From: an uncultured Collinsella sp.
GTDB lineage: Bacteria > Actinomycetota > Coriobacteriia > Coriobacteriales > Coriobacteriaceae
DNA: 17,371 nt
Assembly: GCA_902494545.1 (NCBI GenBank)
Contig: CABUTP010000011.1
Coordinates: forward strand, 1-17,371
Reading direction: 5' to 3'
Every line of letters starts with the position of its first letter. The first letter of the stretch is position 1. Below, piece by piece: positions 13,446 to 17,371 of the stretch. Position numbers and translations under genes: made by a program. The notes beneath the pieces were generated by a model, which had not been told where the DNA came from, ran no database searches, and saw only the letters and a program-made list of their open reading frames with translations.

Positions 13446-16400
13446 CTACGAACGACGAATGACCTCGGTCACGACCTCGGACACCGTAGCGATATTGGTC
13501 GGATTGACGTTGTACGGCAGGTCATCCTCGGTGCGAGCGCAGGCAAGGCGCGGGCCGTCCACACCGGCGATCGTAAGGGCGCGACGGCTCGCCTCGAGCG
13601 CTGCGGATGCATCGGTTTTTGCATAGGGCATCTCGAACGCACCGCAATCGACGTGGAACGACTTACACACCTTGCTGACCAGATTCATGATGCGGCGATC
13701 GCCCTTAAACAGCTGCTGCTCGCCCTCGACCGTCACCACCGAAAGCCTGCCGGCACCGATAGACTCAAGATTGATGAAGAACACACCGCGGAGCTTGTCA
13801 CGATGCGAGGCCAAAAACGCCCTCATGCCGGCGCCGTCGCAATCGGACGCGCCCGTTGCGACGAACCAGATATCGTGGCCGAGCAGCTCATCGTCACCCA
13901 TGGAGGCAACGGCCGAGAGCATATCCTCGGCAGAAGCACCATCGGAGGAAGTGGCGCCGCCCTTCCAACCGTCGTCGTCATCCTCGAAGTTATCCCACGA
14001 GCCAATGCCGCGGCCAGACTTCTTGGCATCGTAATCGTCTTCGACGCCCAGCCAGTCGCTCATGCTGTCCTGCTCATTCTTCTTTTTGCGACCGAACAAG
14101 CCACCCAGCCCACGCTTCTGCGGCTTGGCGCCCGTCGAAGCAGGAGCCGAGATGGTCTCGAGCGGCTGTGCGCCCGAGGAGATGGGCATGGGGGCCGCGA
14201 CCGGTGCCGATGTGGGCTCGGGGCCCTGCGCCGTCGCAAAGGGATCATTTGTCTGTGCCGAAGGATCGGGAAGATCGAACAGCGACGTGCGGGACGCGAC
14301 GTTGGCCTGTTGCATCGAAGGCAGCGACGGATCGGGGACCGAGGCCAGCGGCGACGAAGAGGGCGCAGGCGCGGAAGCCGGATCGGGGATATTCATTTGC
14401 TGGCGCGGAGGCACCTGAGACGAAATCTGCGCCATGAGGGAGTCAACTGTCTCGTCCTGCGTGGGAGCGACATTGGCCACCGTGGCACCGGGGTCGCTCG
14501 GCGCGGGCATGGTAAAGATCTGCGTAGAATAAGGCCTGGACTCATCCGTCTTGGGAGCCTCGTCAATCGCAGGGGACTCCTGCTCCATAGCAGGAGCCTC
14601 GACCTGTTCGGGTGCGCTGGCCTCAACGGAATCGGCCTCGTCGACAACCGAATCATCGGCGGCATCCTGGGCATCATCGGAGATGGGAAGGGGCTCGGCA
14701 ATTGCGGTGCCCTGCTTCTCAAACGTCATCGTGGCATCGAATGACATGGTGCCATCGACCGGCTGCTGCGCCTCAAAGGACGTCGTAGCCTCGGCAACGT
14801 CTGCGGATGTCGGCTGCGGAGCCTCGAAGGACGTCGTGGCGTCGGCGACATCGACAGGCTTCGGCTGCTCGGCCTCACTCTGCTCGAACTCCTGTGCCGC
14901 ACGCTCACGCTCGGCCTCGGCGGCCTGCTGCTGGGCGATGGCCTCCCGCTCGGCGGCCTCGCGGGCAGCGGCGCGCTTTTCCTCAAAGTCGTCGACGAAC
15001 TTCTTGCCCTTCGCAAGGGCGCCCTTAAAGAAGCTAGAGGCGCTGGCACCAATCGAGGAGAACGCGGAAGCGATATCGGCATGGGGCGTTGTCGAGGGAA
15101 GCTCGGCCGAGAAATCGGTGTCACTCTCATAGGACACGCGCTGCGGGTACTCGTCATAGTCTTCGTCGGCGGTCTCGGCTTCAACCTGTGCCGGAGCGGC
15201 AGGCGCCAGAATATCCAGACCGGCTGCAGAATCGAGCGCGGGCTTTGCGTCAGACTCCGCGGCAGCAACAGGGGCAGCGACCGGCTCGGCGGGAGCAACA
15301 GCCGTATTGGCCGCGGGCGCAGGCTCCTGTGCAACGGGAGCAGGCTCCGGCTCAAACGTCGGCTCCTCGCCCTCTTCGTAATCGAGCGCGCAGGACTCGG
15401 GAAGCATGCCGAGCGCACGGATGGCATCCGAACCAAAGCGGATATTGCCGGCGGCATTGCGATAGAGCTTGGGCTTGGGCTCAGCGGCTTCGACCACCGC
15501 GGGCTCCTCCGCCGGCTCGTCGGCGGACGTTTCCTCGGTGGGAACTTCGGCCTGGGCGGTCTGGTCTTGAGCCTCGGGCGCGATAACGCCGATCAGCGTC
15601 TCGTCGGCAGAGGCACCCTCAAAACCATCGATCTGTCCATCAAAAGCCTCGTCCTGCTCGGGTGCGTCGACAGACGCCACCGGCTGGCCAAACTCGTCCT
15701 CGTCGTAGGAAGGTTCCTCATATTCAATGGTGTTGCCGTAGTCGTTTTGCTGCTGGGCCGCGGCATGCTCGGCCGCTGCGCGCGCCATTTCCTCGGCGCG
15801 ACGCTTCTGCTCGCCAAAATAGGTATCGAACGGAATGTCGTCGGGGAACTCGTTTTCGCCCTGATAGGGGGCAACGTTGTCCATGACACCGAGCATAGCG
15901 GCAACAGAGGACTTGTTGCACACCGCGCCAGACGTGTAGGGAAGCACAAAACGGTTGGAGATGATATTGGCGGCATTGGCCAGTGCCACAAGGGAGGCCA
16001 AAATCGCGACAACCCACAGCAGCACCTTGAGCACGCCGGGGAGCGGCAGGATACGCAGGATGGCGACAGCCGCGGGCGCGATCGTGGCGACAGGCAGGAG
16101 CTTGGCGATGAGCGCGCGATACGGAGCGTAGGGCTCGCGAGCAAGGAGCTCGGCACGGGGGGAATCATAGTGGGCCACCACGACGACCGGGCGGTTGCGC
16201 GGAGACGCAAGCGGGCCCGAGGCCTTGTGATAGGCGATGACATTTTGGCTCACACCGGTCTTTCCCAGGCGCGAAACCACGGGATGCCCCGTGCGCTCGA
16301 GCACGTAGAGCACGGCGCCGACAATGGCCAGCAAGGTGCCGACCAAGCCGATACCGCCGCCGATGCCCATCAGCAGGGCGCCGGCAAACGCCAGAATACC

Positions 16401-16583
16401 GGTAACAGCAAACGCCAACCTGCTGGGCGCGGGAGCATTAAATTCCTGCACCTCGGGGTCAAAGCCGTGGTTGCGGAAAATCTGAGCGATATCCTCGGCA
16501 GCCAGGCGCTCTTCTTCACTGCACGCCGGCGTAATGCCGGTGTTCTGCAGCAGGTGGTTAATATAGTTCTGGGTGTTCGCCAT
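13446..16583 (-). CDS. Large M28-peptidase-like membrane protein with a long disordered insertion, probably inactive as a peptidase
   Basis: This 1045-residue protein starts at the ATG at 16583 (MANTQNYINH), with GGAG about 6 bases upstream. The N-terminal part resembles M28 aminopeptidases (ACSEEERLAAEDIAQIFRNHG, then VVVVAHYDSPR at 133-143). It carries two membrane hairpins (about 56-95 and 158-210). Residues about 237-895 are a Pro/Ala/Glu-rich, low-complexity insertion with a charged helix (about 523-573), short repeats and a basic patch (GRKKK, about 831-835). The M28 fold resumes at DIWFVATGASD (904-914) and ends at EVIRRS. Compared with M28 enzymes, the His of HYD is kept, but the usual DN of the second motif reads CN (222-223), the EE pair reads SD (913-914), the Asp ligand is Glu940 and the final SDH reads TDA (990-992). 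No signal peptide is visible. Automatic tools would probably call it an M28 family peptidase. Confidence 0.82.
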   Translation of the reverse strand: MANTQNYINHLLQNTGITPACSEEERLAAEDIAQIFRNHGFDPEVQEFNAPAPSRLAFAVTGILAFAGALLMGIGGGIGLVGTLLAIVGAVLYVLERTGHPVVSRLGKTGVSQNVIAYHKASGPLASPRNRPVVVVAHYDSPRAELLAREPYAPYRALIAKLLPVATIAPAAVAILRILPLPGVLKVLLWVVAILASLVALANAANIISNRFVLPYTSGAVCNKSSVAAMLGVMDNVAPYQGENEFPDDIPFDTYFGEQKRRAEEMARAAAEHAAAQQQNDYGNTIEYEEPSYDEDEFGQPVASVDAPEQDEAFDGQIDGFEGASADETLIGVIAPEAQDQTAQAEVPTEETSADEPAEEPAVVEAAEPKPKLYRNAAGNIRFGSDAIRALGMLPESCALDYEEGEEPTFEPEPAPVAQEPAPAANTAVAPAEPVAAPVAAAESDAKPALDSAAGLDILAPAAPAQVEAETADEDYDEYPQRVSYESDTDFSAELPSTTPHADIASAFSSIGASASSFFKGALAKGKKFVDDFEEKRAAAREAAEREAIAQQQAAEAERERAAQEFEQSEAEQPKPVDVADATTSFEAPQPTSADVAEATTSFEAQQPVDGTMSFDATMTFEKQGTAIAEPLPISDDAQDAADDSVVDEADSVEASAPEQVEAPAMEQESPAIDEAPKTDESRPYSTQIFTMPAPSDPGATVANVAPTQDETVDSLMAQISSQVPPRQQMNIPDPASAPAPSSSPLASVPDPSLPSMQQANVASRTSLFDLPDPSAQTNDPFATAQGPEPTSAPVAAPMPISSGAQPLETISAPASTGAKPQKRGLGGLFGRKKKNEQDSMSDWLGVEDDYDAKKSGRGIGSWDNFEDDDDGWKGGATSSDGASAEDMLSAVASMGDDELLGHDIWFVATGASDCDGAGMRAFLASHRDKLRGVFFINLESIGAGRLSVVTVEGEQQLFKGDRRIMNLVSKVCKSFHVDCGAFEMPYAKTDASAALEASRRALTIAGVDGPRLACARTEDDLPYNVNPTNIATVSEVVTEVIRRS

Positions 16584-16651
16584 GTGCGCTCCACATCCAT
16601 AATCCGACAAATAGGCCCAATGCATGCACATTAGAACCGTATATAGTCGAA

Positions 16652-16657
16652 AGTATA
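16652..16657 (-). promoter_or_regulatory. -10 box upstream of the M28-like operon
   Basis: TATACT on the minus strand lies 68 bases before the M28-like start codon in the 198-base divergent gap. No clear -35 box is found 16-18 bases upstream. On the plus strand a TAAAAT (16741-16746) could serve the WYL gene, also without a good -35. A TGCATGCA palindrome is at 16620-16627. Confidence 0.4.
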
Positions 16658-16781
16658 CCCCGAGCGAGCGCAAACGACCGAATTCGGGCCATCTTAACGC
16701 CGCGAGCGGACAAGGATATAGCCTAATCTCCATATCGGACTAAAATCATGGCATCAAACGACCTTCTCATGCGAGGATTCT

Positions 16782-17371
16782 ATGACGGCAAGCGACGCGA
16801 CCGCGACAATTAAAAAGGGGGCACCCGAGCCCGGTTTCGATAAAACGGCTCAGCGCATCCTCAACCTTTTCTTTGTACTCAACAGTTCTCCCGAACCGTT
16901 GACGACCGAGCAGATCGTCCTGGATTCCGATTTGGGATACGGCTCGGGCAATATCGACTCAGACAAGCGCAAGTTCCGCCGCGATCGCGACAAGCTGCTC
17001 GAACGCGGCATCGTTATCAGGGAGGTTCGTGCTGCCGGAGCACAGGAAACCGAGGAGAGCGCGTGGACGATCGACCGCGAGCATACGTTTGCCGCGGGCG
17101 GTCTCATCACCGCAGACGATGCCGACATCCTGCTCAATGCCATCGACCAGACACTCGCGGCAGGCTCATCCGCCTTTGCCGCGCCTCTTGCCGACATTCG
17201 CTCCAAGATTGCCTACCTCACCGGCATGTCGACGACAGGAGAGGCACCGATCCGCCGCTCTCCCGCCGTCGATGCGGTATGGAGTGCCTTTGCCGAGCGT
17301 TGCGCGCTGCGCTTTTTGTACCAAAACGGACGCGGTGAACAACGCAAGCGGACCGTTTGCGTCTACGGCAT
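16782..17371 (+). CDS. WYL-domain transcriptional regulator, 3' end cut by window
   Basis: About 196 codons are visible. The protein starts MTASDATATIKKG. A helix-turn-helix-like region (about 20-85, KTAQRILNLFFVLNSS to RDKLLERGIVIREV) follows, then a linker (about 86-165). It enters a WYL domain at AVWSAFAERCALRFLYQNGRG near the edge. WYL proteins are usually transcription factors whose WYL domain binds a ligand or nucleic acid. The ATG at 16782 is preceded by GAGGA at about 5 bases; other upstream ATGs are out of frame. It is divergent from the M28-like operon, so it might regulate it, but no operator is identified. The identity of the family member (for example PafB/PafC-like) cannot be decided from this fragment. 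Confidence 0.85.
   Translation, partial: MTASDATATIKKGAPEPGFDKTAQRILNLFFVLNSSPEPLTTEQIVLDSDLGYGSGNIDSDKRKFRRDRDKLLERGIVIREVRAAGAQETEESAWTIDREHTFAAGGLITADDADILLNAIDQTLAAGSSAFAAPLADIRSKIAYLTGMSTTGEAPIRRSPAVDAVWSAFAERCALRFLYQNGRGEQRKRTVCVYG

Noticed and set aside
13653..14744. Plus-strand open frame of 363 codons opposite the M28-like insertion
   Set aside because: Arg/Gly-rich antisense translation over an obvious coding region on the other strand.
15081..16634. Long plus-strand open frame (517 codons) opposite the M28-like gene
   Set aside because: It is an antisense shadow of a high-GC, low-complexity coding region. Its Arg/Gly-rich translation has no family character, and no ribosome binding site was seen.

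Overview
The window looks like a chromosomal segment of a high-GC Gram-positive bacterium of class Coriobacteriia. Collinsella is my best guess, from protein style and overall look; no database search was possible. Supporting signs are an OmpR/HAMP-kinase pair, a Tat lipoprotein, a sortase-anchored (LPATG) SpaA-type adhesin, AAGGAG-type ribosome binding sites and intrinsic terminators. From the left edge to about 9.41 kb everything is on the minus strand. The adhesin (9.7-13.1 kb) and the last, partial gene are on the plus strand, and a two-gene minus-strand operon lies between them.

Minus-strand block, in transcription order (right to left): tRNA-Gly(CCC) with its own promoter and terminator; purB (adenylosuccinate lyase) ending in a strong terminator; a solute-binding protein whose stop overlaps (ATGA) the start of a membrane-bound sensor diguanylate cyclase; a small TSCPD-domain protein overlapping (TAATG) a Tat-exported lipoprotein of unknown function; an OmpR-type response regulator and its HAMP sensor kinase; and purC (SAICAR synthase, cut by the left edge). 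PurC and PurB catalyse consecutive steps of purine synthesis, here separated by six genes for signalling and envelope functions.

The diguanylate cyclase gene is broken as sequenced. A perfect 23-bp tandem duplication inside the codons of its second membrane helix shifts the frame. Removing one copy restores one 599-residue protein (membrane helix, extracytoplasmic sensor, helix, PAS-like region, GGDEF). With the coupled binding protein, and no ABC permease or ATPase nearby, it looks like a solute-sensing c-di-GMP module that is switched off, decayed or mis-assembled in this sequence.

From 9.0 to 9.3 kb, two direct copies of a roughly 59-bp repeat begin with a copy of the 3' end of the neighbouring tRNA-Gly, followed by small hairpins and an inverted T-arm-like sequence. 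This resembles scars of insertion at a tRNA gene. The 1143-residue adhesin beyond the tRNA has an N-terminal Cys-Gln thioester domain, about six SpaA-like isopeptide domains and an LPATG sorting signal.

From 13.2 to 16.6 kb (minus) are a 72-residue membrane protein and a 1045-residue M28-peptidase-like protein. In the latter the peptidase fold is interrupted by two membrane hairpins and a disordered insertion of about 650 residues, and most expected zinc ligands appear substituted. A WYL-domain regulator (plus strand) runs off the right edge.
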